Shown here: positions 1 through 6,346 of the stretch, piece after piece | Layout: the number at the start of each line of letters is the position of its first letter | Numbering within the stretch: position 1 is the stretch's first letter | Source: JBGPYM01 sp041493205 | GTDB lineage: Bacteria > Bacteroidota > Ignavibacteria > UBA10030 > UBA6906 | Assembly (NCBI GenBank): GCA_041493205.1 | Contig: JBGPYM010000059.1 | Location: forward strand, 1-13,878 | Reading direction: 5' to 3' | DNA: 13,878 nucleotides | Translations under genes and position numbers: made by a program | The notes under the pieces: generated by a model | Told to the model about the DNA's origin: nothing | Database searches by the model: none | The model's input: the letters and a program-made list of their open reading frames with translations, nothing else

Positions 1-373
1 CCTCCGCTTTCCCGAACTCGTGCGGGCGATGGCGCTCCGCGGCCTCGACATCCTCTTCGTCCCGGCCCGCTGGCCGGCCGTGCGCGATGAGGTATGGCGG
101 ACCCTCCTGAAAGCCCGGGCGATCGAGAATCAGATTTTTGTGGTGGGGTGTAATGCGCCGGGTGCTGAGGGAGGACCGTCGTACGTGTTCGATCCGGTGG
201 GAAGAATGGTCTTTACAAGCCGCAAGGCGCCGCGGGCGCGGGTCCATGCCGTCACGCTGGATCTCCGCCGCATCAACGAAGCATACAAGCTTCACCGGAA
301 CCTGAACGAAGCCGTCGTGCTCCGGTCATCCCGTCTCCCGCGGCATGTTACTGCACGGCGTCGTCCGTCCTGA
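1..373 (+). CDS. Carbon-nitrogen hydrolase (nitrilase superfamily), C-terminal part, cut by window edge
   Basis: The reading frame is open from the window edge (codons from base 2) to TGA at 371-373, so the N-terminal half is missing. The first visible residues are LRFPEL, which in omega-amidase/YafV-like members of the superfamily follows the catalytic Cys (Cys-Tyr-Asp-Leu-Arg-Phe-Pro-Glu); the catalytic Cys would lie just outside the window. Further matches are LFVPARWP, the helix ARAIENQ, VVGCNAPG, and the late strand region DPVGRMV, where family members usually read DPxG. Members hydrolyse amide bonds of small molecules such as alpha-keto acid monoamides in the cytoplasm; the substrate cannot be set from this fragment. 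The GTG at 20 is an internal codon, not the start. The 3' end overlaps the convergent transporter gene by 26 bp. The basic tail (RHVTARRRPS) lies in the overlap and looks unconserved. Confidence 0.85.
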   Translation, partial: LRFPELVRAMALRGLDILFVPARWPAVRDEVWRTLLKARAIENQIFVVGCNAPGAEGGPSYVFDPVGRMVFTSRKAPRARVHAVTLDLRRINEAYKLHRNLNEAVVLRSSRLPRHVTARRRPS

Positions 374-947
374 CCGTCCGCGCGGCGTAGATGAGCGGAA
401 TACTGCAAACCGTCACAGCCATCTTGATCAGATACTGGCCCCCGATGAGCGGGAGCAGAGGGAGCGTGCCGGCGAACGCGACCACAACGAAGAGAGCGCT
501 GTCAACGGCGGTCGAGACTGCATTGCTGACAAGCACACGCGCCCACCGCGGCCCCCGGACCCGCTCCTTCCAGACGGCGAATACTTCCACATCAATCAGC
601 GAACTCACGAGATAGGCGAGCAGACTCGCGCCGACGATGCGCGGAGTTGACCCCAGCACAGTCGCAAATGCGTCCTGGCCGGTGTAGTATGAAGGGGAGG
701 GAAGGGCGACGACAAGTATGGCGTAGAGCGCGAAAAGCAGGTTGGCCGCAAATGCCGCATACACGATCCGCCGTGCACCGAGTTTCCCCAGCCGCTCGTT
801 GATAAGATCAATGAGCGTGAACGTGATCGCGTAGATGAATACGCCCCCGGGCGCAACGATGCCGAAGACGCTGATCGGCTTGTTGGCGGTGATGTTGGCG
901 ATGATCTCGCATGCCACGTACACGGCAATGAGCAGGGTGGTATTCAT
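348..947 (-). CDS. yhhQ: Queuosine precursor transporter, YhhQ/VUT family
   Basis: An integral membrane protein of 199 residues from the ATG at 947, with about six hydrophobic segments. Family hallmarks in the first half are AVYVACEIIANITANKP, then a conserved TFTLIDLINERLG segment with acidic and Asn residues inside a membrane region, followed by GARRIVYAAF. The family (DUF165, QPTR) imports 7-deazaguanine queuosine precursors such as preQ0 or preQ1. An upstream in-frame start at 1034 would run into queF, so the ATG 7 bp after the queF stop was chosen. Linkage to queF supports the function: QueF reduces preQ0 to preQ1 and the transporter would supply preQ0. The other queuosine genes (tgt, queA, queC-E) are not in the window. 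Confident at family level; substrate inferred from family and neighbour. Confidence 0.88.
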   Translation of the reverse strand: MNTTLLIAVYVACEIIANITANKPISVFGIVAPGGVFIYAITFTLIDLINERLGKLGARRIVYAAFAANLLFALYAILVVALPSPSYYTGQDAFATVLGSTPRIVGASLLAYLVSSLIDVEVFAVWKERVRGPRWARVLVSNAVSTAVDSALFVVVAFAGTLPLLPLIGGQYLIKMAVTVCSIPLIYAARTVRTDDAVQ

Positions 948-954
948 CCCGGGA

Positions 955-1362
955 CTACCGCCGCCATGCACGGGCCACGTACTCGCGGCTGGCGACGGTG
1001 TGAACGCCTCCGCGAATCTTGTAGTCGGCAGCAACTTTCATGCGCTTCGGCTTTGCGCAGCGCACAAGATCCTCGAGGATCCTGTTGACAGCGTGCTCCT
1101 GGTAAATGCCGACGTTTCTGTACGAGAGAAGGTAGTACTTCAGCGAACGAAGCTCCACGAGCACCTTGCCCGGGATGTATTCGATACGGATCGTGCCGAA
1201 GTCGGGAAGCCCGGACCAGGGACAGACCGCCGTGAATTCGTCGGTGTCGATACTGACCACGATATCCTTCCCGGGGTATTCGTACGGAAAAGTTTCAAGC
1301 GCGTGGGGATCGATGGCGGAGACGTCATGCACATCGTACCGCCTGTCAAGTGGCTGGGTCAT
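955..1362 (-). CDS. queF: NADPH-dependent 7-cyano-7-deazaguanine reductase (preQ0 reductase)
   Basis: A 135-residue single-domain (YkvM-type) QueF. It reduces the nitrile of preQ0 to the amine of preQ1 with NADPH in the cytoplasm, a step of queuosine tRNA modification. The active site reads DEFTAVCPWSGLPDF, with the thioimide-forming Cys at 47 and the catalytic Asp at 54. The NADPH-binding family motif follows as ELRSLKYYLLSYRN at 70-83, then EHAVNRILED, matching the conserved EHxVNxI segment. Length is normal for the unimodular class. The start at 1362 has no clear Shine-Dalgarno sequence. It is first in an operon with the precursor transporter (7 bp gap) and is divergent from a lipoprotein gene 37 bp away. 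No preQ1 riboswitch was recognised in the short leader. Confidence 0.93.
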   Translation of the reverse strand: MTQPLDRRYDVHDVSAIDPHALETFPYEYPGKDIVVSIDTDEFTAVCPWSGLPDFGTIRIEYIPGKVLVELRSLKYYLLSYRNVGIYQEHAVNRILEDLVRCAKPKRMKVAADYKIRGGVHTVASREYVARAWRR

Positions 1363-1374
1363 CGGCGAAGCGGA

Positions 1375-1387
1375 ATTGTGTCACAAT
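1375..1387. promoter_or_regulatory. Perfect inverted repeat between divergent starts, possible operator
   Basis: ATTGTG-T-CACAAT is a perfect 6-bp inverted repeat around one central T. It sits between the queF ATG (1362, minus) and the lipoprotein GTG (1400, plus), in a gap of only 37 bp. A symmetric site here could bind a dimeric repressor or activator controlling both genes. The binding protein is not identified, and a 13-bp palindrome can occur by chance. Confidence 0.35.
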
Positions 1388-1399
1388 GCTGAGGTGCTC

Positions 1400-1942
1400 G
1401 TGAATACGGCTCAATATACGAGAATCACCGCGGAAACAAAAACCTGTGTTGCTCTTCTCCTTCTGCTCGCCGCAGCGCTCCTCTCTGCGGGATGCGCCGC
1501 GAGCCGGCCGCAGGGTGGCGAACCCGCCGAGAAGGGGTGGGTGACGCAGGAGATCTTCGAGGAGCCGTCGTATGCCCCGTTCAAGACCGGGAGGGACACC
1601 GCCTCCATCGACCCCGCATATGTCGACATGATCCGGGGTGTGGACAAGGGAGTGGATGTCATCGTCTTTTTCGGGGGATGGTGCAGCGACAGCAAGCGTG
1701 AAGTGCCGCGGTTTCTGAAGCTTGCCGACCTGGCGGGATTTCCTCCGGAACACATCCGGTTCTATGCGCTGGACCGTACCAAGAAGAGCGACGACGGGAT
1801 GACCGACCTCTGGCACATCGAACGCGTGCCGACGTTTATCTTCCTCGTGCATGACAGTGAGATCGGAAGGATTACGGAATCCCCCGCAACGACCATGGAA
1901 GCAGACGTGCTGGCGATCCTTGCAAAGGCGGGGTCCCGCTAG
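1400..1942 (+). CDS. Thioredoxin-like lipoprotein with CxxS active site
   Basis: A 180-residue protein from a GTG at 1400, preceded by GAGG at 1391-1394 with 5-base spacing; a GTG at 1394 is the alternative. The N-terminus is a lipoprotein signal peptide: a short polar stretch with two basic residues, a Leu/Ala-rich core, and the lipobox LSAGC with acylated Cys 32. Mature residues form a thioredoxin fold with the active site GGWCSDSKREVPRF (Cys 95, Ser 98) and the cis-Pro loop RVPTFIF (Pro 144). The second active-site Cys is Ser, so it is unlikely to act as a dithiol oxidoreductase; monothiol exchange, mixed-disulfide reduction or a binding role is more likely. It would act at the periplasmic face. 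It converges on htpX with a 2-bp gap. The exact substrate is unknown. Confidence 0.8.
   Translation: MNTAQYTRITAETKTCVALLLLLAAALLSAGCAASRPQGGEPAEKGWVTQEIFEEPSYAPFKTGRDTASIDPAYVDMIRGVDKGVDVIVFFGGWCSDSKREVPRFLKLADLAGFPPEHIRFYALDRTKKSDDGMTDLWHIERVPTFIFLVHDSEIGRITESPATTMEADVLAILAKAGSR
1413..1440 (-). promoter_or_regulatory. Possible queF promoter
   Basis: Read on the minus strand, a -35-like TTTGTT (1440-1435) and a -10 TATATT (1418-1413) are separated by 16 bp. The predicted transcript start near 1406 would leave a leader of about 44 bases before queF. The -10 hexamer is identical to the ones before the two large TPR genes. The promoter lies inside the 5' end of the divergent lipoprotein gene. 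The -35 match is moderate. Confidence 0.4.
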
Positions 1943-1944
1943 TC

Positions 1945-2919
1945 TTACGCGTGCTGGTATGCCATCCCCTTGAGAAGCATGATCCGCTTGCGGATCGGCG
2001 GGTGTGTCGCAAACAGGTCGGCCAGAAATCCCTCCTTCTCGTTGATGTCGCCCCCGAGAGGGTTTGCGATGCAGAGGTGGGCGGTTCCTTTCTTGATCGA
2101 GCGGGTCGGTTCGACCGCCGCATCGATCTTCTCCAGCGCAGAGGCGAGTGCGGAGGGGTTGCGGGTCAGCTCGGCGCCGGATGCGTCGGCGAGAAATTCA
2201 CGCTGCCGCGAGACCGCCATCGCCAGCATGCGTGAGATGAACGGGGCAAGGATCAGGGCGATCAGCCAGATCACGAACAGGATGGCGCCGCCGGCTCCGC
2301 CCCCGCTCCTAGACGAACCCTTTTTTCCGCCTCCCCCGAAGCGCATCGTCCGCATGCCAAATTCGCTCAGCAGCATCACCGCACCAATCAGCGCCGCGAC
2401 GACCGTCATCAGCCGGATGTCGAGATTCCTGACGTGCCCCATCTCGTGCGCCACCACCGCCTGCAGTTCCTCCCGCGAGAGTTGATCCAGAAGCCCCTGC
2501 GTGACAGCGATGGAGGCGTTTGCGGGGTCCTTGCCGGTCGCGAATGCGTTCGGATCGGGGTCGGGAATTACGTAGACCTGCGGCTTCGGCACGCCAGCCG
2601 CGATGGCCATTTCTTCGACCACGTTGTGCAGCTGGCGGTACTGGGGGTCATCGGCCGGGGCGGGAACTGCGCCGGAGGAACGGAGCACCGAGACGGCCCC
2701 GCTCTGCAGCCCGTGGTAGGCGCTGAACCCTCCGAGCAACAGTGCGATGATCGTCACGACGGGAAACCCGAGACCCCCGCGGCCTCCGAACCCGAGGATG
2801 AACACGTCGAATCCGAATCCCAGGAACCCGACAAAAAGGATAAACACGGTCATCACCAGGACCGTGTTGCGCCGGTTGGCCGACTGTTGTTCGTAGATGT
2901 TGGCAGGTGTGCCGGCCAT
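1945..2919 (-). CDS. htpX: HtpX-like membrane metalloprotease (peptidase M48)
   Basis: A 324-residue zinc metalloprotease of family M48. Two N-terminal hydrophobic segments (about 19-43 and 52-70) are followed by a cytoplasmic catalytic domain with the zinc motif HEMGH at 158-162. The third ligand is Glu 241 in QREFLADASGAELT, the typical M48B sequence. Another pair of hydrophobic segments spans about 170-187 and 211-231, separated by a Gly/Ser-rich loop (about 194-211). PDPNAFATG at 121-129 and the C-terminal THPPIRKRI are also characteristic. Family members degrade misfolded or surplus membrane proteins. The ATG at 2919 follows the lemA stop by 7 bp, giving the common lemA-htpX pair. Length fits the family. 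Confident at family level; the symbol is by homology class. Confidence 0.93.
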   Translation of the reverse strand: MAGTPANIYEQQSANRRNTVLVMTVFILFVGFLGFGFDVFILGFGGRGGLGFPVVTIIALLLGGFSAYHGLQSGAVSVLRSSGAVPAPADDPQYRQLHNVVEEMAIAAGVPKPQVYVIPDPDPNAFATGKDPANASIAVTQGLLDQLSREELQAVVAHEMGHVRNLDIRLMTVVAALIGAVMLLSEFGMRTMRFGGGGKKGSSRSGGGAGGAILFVIWLIALILAPFISRMLAMAVSRQREFLADASGAELTRNPSALASALEKIDAAVEPTRSIKKGTAHLCIANPLGGDINEKEGFLADLFATHPPIRKRIMLLKGMAYQHA

Positions 2920-2926
2920 CGTGAAA

Positions 2927-3493
2927 CTACTTCTTCAGGGAAAGGTCCACCTGGGGGACGTTGCGCTCTGCTGCGTCCGTGATTTCGAACAGCTCCGATG
3001 GCTTGAAGCCGAAAATGCCGGCGATGATGTTGCCGGGGAACACCTGCTGCGCGATGTTGAACTTCGTTGCGATATCGTTGAAAAACTGACGCGCAAAACT
3101 GATCTTGTTTTCGGTGCTGGAGAGCTCTTCCTGAAGCTGCTTCACGTTCTCGTTCGCCTTGAGCGTGGGATAGTTTTCCGCAAGCGCGAAAAGGCGCGAC
3201 AGGGCACCGCTCAGCGCGCCTTCCTTGACCGCCGAGTCGGCGACGCCGGTGGCGCTGACGGCCGCATTGCGCGCGGCAATCACCTTCTGGAGGGTCTCCT
3301 GTTCAAACTCCATGTACCCTTTGACCGTATTGACAAGATTCGGAATCAGATCGTGCCGCCGCTTCAGCTGCACGTCGATCTGCTTCCACCCGTTTGCGAC
3401 CTGGTTTTTGAGCGTGACCAGCGAATTGTATTGTGCGATTGCCCACACGATGACGCCGATCACGATCAGCACGAATATCAAAAAGAAGCCCAT
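2927..3493 (-). CDS. lemA: LemA family protein
   Basis: A 188-residue protein with one N-terminal membrane anchor (about 2-20) followed by a mainly helical domain. LemA family marks are YNSLVTLKNQVANGWKQIDV, then LKRRHDLIPNLVNTVKGYMEFE, and the later ENKISFARQFFNDIATKFN. The family topology places most of the protein outside the membrane. Its molecular role is not firmly known; it often neighbours M48 proteases, as here, and may help substrate access or signalling. The ATG at 3493 is preceded by AGGGAG (3505-3500 on the minus strand) at good spacing. It is the first gene of the lemA-htpX unit and is divergent from the large TolB/TPR gene. Confidence 0.92.
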   Translation of the reverse strand: MGFFLIFVLIVIGVIVWAIAQYNSLVTLKNQVANGWKQIDVQLKRRHDLIPNLVNTVKGYMEFEQETLQKVIAARNAAVSATGVADSAVKEGALSGALSRLFALAENYPTLKANENVKQLQEELSSTENKISFARQFFNDIATKFNIAQQVFPGNIIAGIFGFKPSELFEITDAAERNVPQVDLSLKK

Positions 3494-3532
3494 AGGACAC
3501 TCCCTGCTCTGTTTTTCAGATGGTGCAAGGGC

Positions 3533-3561
3533 AAATTAGAAAGAAGGCGCTTGAAAGGCAA
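3533..3561 (-). promoter_or_regulatory. Likely lemA-htpX promoter
   Basis: On the minus strand TTGCCT (3561-3556) and TAATTT (3538-3533) are separated by exactly 17 bp, pointing at lemA. The expected transcript start near 3526 gives a leader of about 33 bases with a good Shine-Dalgarno. It stands back to back with the promoter of the TolB/TPR gene. Confidence 0.45.
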
Positions 3562-3565
3562 GCGC
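3547..3565. promoter_or_regulatory. Inverted repeat between divergent promoters
   Basis: GCGCTT (3547-3552) and AAGCGC (3560-3565) form a perfect 6-bp inverted repeat with a 7-base spacer. It covers the lemA -35 region and ends 8 bases before the -35 of the opposite promoter, so it could be an operator for both units. No regulator is identified, and a short repeat in GC-rich DNA can be chance. Confidence 0.25.
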
Positions 3566-3572
3566 ACATTTA

Positions 3573-3601
3573 TTGACATTCGGACGTGATTTGGATATAT
3601 T
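3573..3601 (+). promoter_or_regulatory. Strong promoter of the TolB/TPR gene
   Basis: A consensus -35 TTGACA (3573-3578) and -10 TATATT (3596-3601) lie 17 bp apart. The expected start near 3608 leaves about 28 bases before the ATG at 3636. The block TGGATATATT is repeated exactly at the promoter of the next gene (6272-6300). Confidence 0.75.
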
Positions 3602-3635
3602 CGTTCCATTCCCCCCGAGTTGAACCGGATCATCG

Positions 3636-6158
3636 ATGCCGCCAGACGATTCCAAGAGCCAGAAAGATTCTTCCCGCAAGATGCTCCTCGAGGAGATCCG
3701 CCGCCGCGCCGAAGAGGCGGAATCCAGGCGGTTGGAGGATGAAGATAAACGGCGCACCGGCACAGACCCCGGTGCGCGGCAAAAGACGTCTGCGCCCGCC
3801 CCGTTCCCCGTCACCGCCGCCGAGACACCTGCCGCATCCAATAAGGCCGCCGTCGAGCAGAAGATCCTCGTGCTCCGGGAGCGCCTGCTGAGCGCGCTGG
3901 AACGGAACAAAGCGGAAAAAGCCGCCGAGCTCTTTACTGAACTGAGCAAGCTGATTCCCGACGACCCCGCGCTGGCGGATCTGAAAAGCCGCGTCATGGA
4001 ACTCCAGGAACAGCGAGCCCGGACCCGCGAGAATACATCCCATCCCGGCGAATCGACCTCCCGTCCCGCCGAGCGCTCGACACGTGCGCCGGCAACGAAA
4101 ATGCGGGAAGGAGCGGCCGGCAAGGCCGAACGCGAGGCCCGGCGGAAGAAAATTACCGACATGCTGGATGCGGGGAATTCATACTACCAGCAGGAGAAAT
4201 ACGACAAGGCGCTCCAGTACGTCGCCGAGGTGTTGAGCCTCGATCCCGACAACGCCGATGCCGGCAGCCTCCGCGCGCAGATCGACAGGGCGCGCACGCT
4301 GGAATCGCAGGTCCGCAGGGAAGACGAACGCCGCCGCGCGGATGATCGCGCCAATCGCCCCACACGCGTGATGGACGATCTTCCACAGGCACCTTCCTCG
4401 GGACGCCCCACCGACTTCTGGGGTTCGTCCCCGGCCGGGCCGAAGCTCGGGTCCGACTACGATCTCCTGCCGGAAGAAAAAGGACCGGTCGGGCCGCCTC
4501 CCCCGCCTATGGGGGCCCGTATCGCCCGGCGGATGAGTTCTATTTCGATCCCCGTCAAGCCGCTCCTGACCATAGCCGCTGTGGCCGTCCTCGGCGTTGC
4601 AATATGGTACATTGTCGATGCGATCCGGAATTCCGTGTCCCCCGCACGCTATTCGGTCCTCGTCCTCCCCGCGTCGTCGTCCTCCGACAGCTCTCTCTCC
4701 GTGCTGGCCGACGGGTTTGCCGAGGATTTGATATCCGACATGGCGCGGGTCCCTGAAATGCGGGTGATCGCGCCCGCGACCGCCTTTGCGTTCGGAGGGA
4801 CAACCCTTTCACCCGGGCAGGTTGCACGGGCCCTGGGCGCTAATTACGTTCTCTCCTGGACTATCGGGAGGGCGGCAGACAAAGTCAGTCTCCAGTTCGT
4901 CTTCACCGATACGGTGACCGGACAATCGGCCTGGTCGGGCAGGATGCAGGTGGCGGAACGGGAAATCCCGGCGCTGAAACCGGAAATCCTCCGGAGCCTC
5001 GCGTCTGCGATGAAGGTGAAGCTCATCGGCAACGACGGCTCGCCTATCATCGCCAACGCAACCAGCAACGACGCTGCGTATGGACTCTATACGCGCGGCC
5101 GGGCGCTCCTCCGGTATGGCGACGAGTTTGCACCCGAAGAAGCGATCGCACTGTTCGAGCAGGCGATCCAGCTCGATCCCGAGTTCGGGGCCGCACACGC
5201 TGCCTCGGGACTCGCCCACATGCTCGCATACGAGACCTCTGCCGATATGCCGCCGGGTCACATCACCCAGGCGCTGGCAGATGTGCAGAAGGCGCTGGCC
5301 ACGGGGCTCCGCAGTTCCGAAGTCTTCCGTGCCTGGGGTCTCGCCGAACAGGCACACGGGCAGTACCTCAAAGCGATCGAGCGGTTCGAACAGGCTGTGA
5401 ACGCCGCCCCCAGCGATGCGGAATCACAGCGCCGGCTGGCAATCGCCTACGCCGCTACGGGAAAGCTGGACCAGTCGGTCAAGGCGGCACTGCGCAGCGT
5501 CGCGGACGACCCGGGAAATATCTCCGCGCATACAGTTCTCGGCCAGATGTACCAGTTTAAAGCAGTCCACTCCTTCGACAACCGCGAGGAGTACCAGGCC
5601 GCCCTCCGCGCCTACGAGCAGGGACTGCACCTTGCGCCCGATAAGAGCGAATATGCTGCGGCGGGCTATTCCGATGTCATCATGCTCCTCCAGCAATCCG
5701 AGCGCGCGCTCAACATTCTCATCGATCGCACTTCGCGGGTCCGGGACAGCTACATCGACGAATACAGGCTCGGCCGCGTCCAGCAGTCGGCCGGCAAGCC
5801 CATCAACGAATGGCAACAGTCGTTCATCCGGGCGCGGGATATCCTCGGGACGTATCTTGCCTCGGGCGTGAACGACGCAATCGCGGAGTCATACCTCGCC
5901 CTCGTACATACGCGCCTCGGTGCATTCAAGGACGCCGTGGCCGCCATCAACCGCGCGCAGAAGATCTCCCCGTCGGACCCGGACGTTCTCTATCTCACCG
6001 CACGGATGTATACTCTGCAAAAGGACAAGACCCGCGCGCTCGATTTCCTCCGGAAAGCCATCGCCCGGCGGTTCAGCCTGGTGAGTATCCTTGATATGGA
6101 CTTTTTCAACCTCTATTCGGAACCCGAGTTTGTCGCTGCGCTGACCCGCACCGAGTAA
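3636..6158 (+). CDS. Membrane-anchored TPR protein with TolB/FlgO-like domain
   Basis: An 840-residue protein. Residues 12-40 are charged helix; a helix-hairpin module lies at about 73-128 and a TPR-like module at about 171-220 (KKITDMLDAG, then YDKALQYVAEVLSLDPDNADA). A Pro-rich linker (245-295) leads to one transmembrane helix (about 308-328) preceded by Arg/Lys, so the N-terminus should be cytoplasmic. Residues 338-463 resemble the TolB N-terminal/FlgO-like domain often placed before TPR arrays in cyclase and regulator proteins (SVLVLPASSSS, then LADGFAEDLISDMARV, ARALGANYVLSWTI). From about 480 to 815 runs a TPR array (EEAIALFEQAIQLDPEFG, YLKAIERFEQAVNAAPSDAE, and others). No enzymatic motif was seen, so a sensing or scaffolding role is likely. 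The ATG at 3636 fits the promoter, though its Shine-Dalgarno is weak. The next gene shares its promoter type and TPR module. Confidence 0.85.
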   Translation: MPPDDSKSQKDSSRKMLLEEIRRRAEEAESRRLEDEDKRRTGTDPGARQKTSAPAPFPVTAAETPAASNKAAVEQKILVLRERLLSALERNKAEKAAELFTELSKLIPDDPALADLKSRVMELQEQRARTRENTSHPGESTSRPAERSTRAPATKMREGAAGKAEREARRKKITDMLDAGNSYYQQEKYDKALQYVAEVLSLDPDNADAGSLRAQIDRARTLESQVRREDERRRADDRANRPTRVMDDLPQAPSSGRPTDFWGSSPAGPKLGSDYDLLPEEKGPVGPPPPPMGARIARRMSSISIPVKPLLTIAAVAVLGVAIWYIVDAIRNSVSPARYSVLVLPASSSSDSSLSVLADGFAEDLISDMARVPEMRVIAPATAFAFGGTTLSPGQVARALGANYVLSWTIGRAADKVSLQFVFTDTVTGQSAWSGRMQVAEREIPALKPEILRSLASAMKVKLIGNDGSPIIANATSNDAAYGLYTRGRALLRYGDEFAPEEAIALFEQAIQLDPEFGAAHAASGLAHMLAYETSADMPPGHITQALADVQKALATGLRSSEVFRAWGLAEQAHGQYLKAIERFEQAVNAAPSDAESQRRLAIAYAATGKLDQSVKAALRSVADDPGNISAHTVLGQMYQFKAVHSFDNREEYQAALRAYEQGLHLAPDKSEYAAAGYSDVIMLLQQSERALNILIDRTSRVRDSYIDEYRLGRVQQSAGKPINEWQQSFIRARDILGTYLASGVNDAIAESYLALVHTRLGAFKDAVAAINRAQKISPSDPDVLYLTARMYTLQKDKTRALDFLRKAIARRFSLVSILDMDFFNLYSEPEFVAALTRTE

Positions 6159-6271
6159 CTTCGGGGGTTCCCGCACGCCAATTCGTTGCCTCTCCCGCCG
6201 CTCCCCAGCAGGCACTGTCGCAATTCTCACATTATGACTGTGACGCCCGTCAGAGCCTTCCCCGTAAAACG

Positions 6272-6300
6272 TTGACAATCAAGGGGTCAATGGATATATT
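6272..6300 (+). promoter_or_regulatory. Promoter of the coiled-coil/TPR gene, twin of the upstream one
   Basis: TTGACA (6272-6277), 17 bp, TATATT (6295-6300), with the block TGGATATATT identical to the promoter at 3573-3601. The -35 TTG is also the first possible start codon of the downstream reading frame, which would make an automatic start call wrong. The expected transcript start is near 6307. Confidence 0.75.
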
Positions 6301-6346
6301 GATACCCGGAGAAGCAGGGGCTTACCGCTCTTACGACAGGCGAATT

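Noticed and set aside
835..1392. Plus-strand reading frame across queF and the transporter start
   Set aside because: It is antisense to two well-supported genes, and the translation matches no known pattern.
1363..1410. preQ1 riboswitch in front of queF
   Set aside because: The leader lacks the small stem-loop and A-rich tail expected of preQ1-I, and nothing like larger preQ1 classes fits.
3536..4162. Minus-strand Ser/Arg-rich reading frame opposite the TolB/TPR gene N-terminus
   Set aside because: Low-complexity antisense of charged helix codons; the plus-strand gene has recognisable domains and a strong promoter.
6159..6271. Small gene or terminator after the TolB/TPR gene
   Set aside because: No start with ribosome binding site, no convincing hairpin plus T-run, and no clear repeat was seen in these 113 bases.
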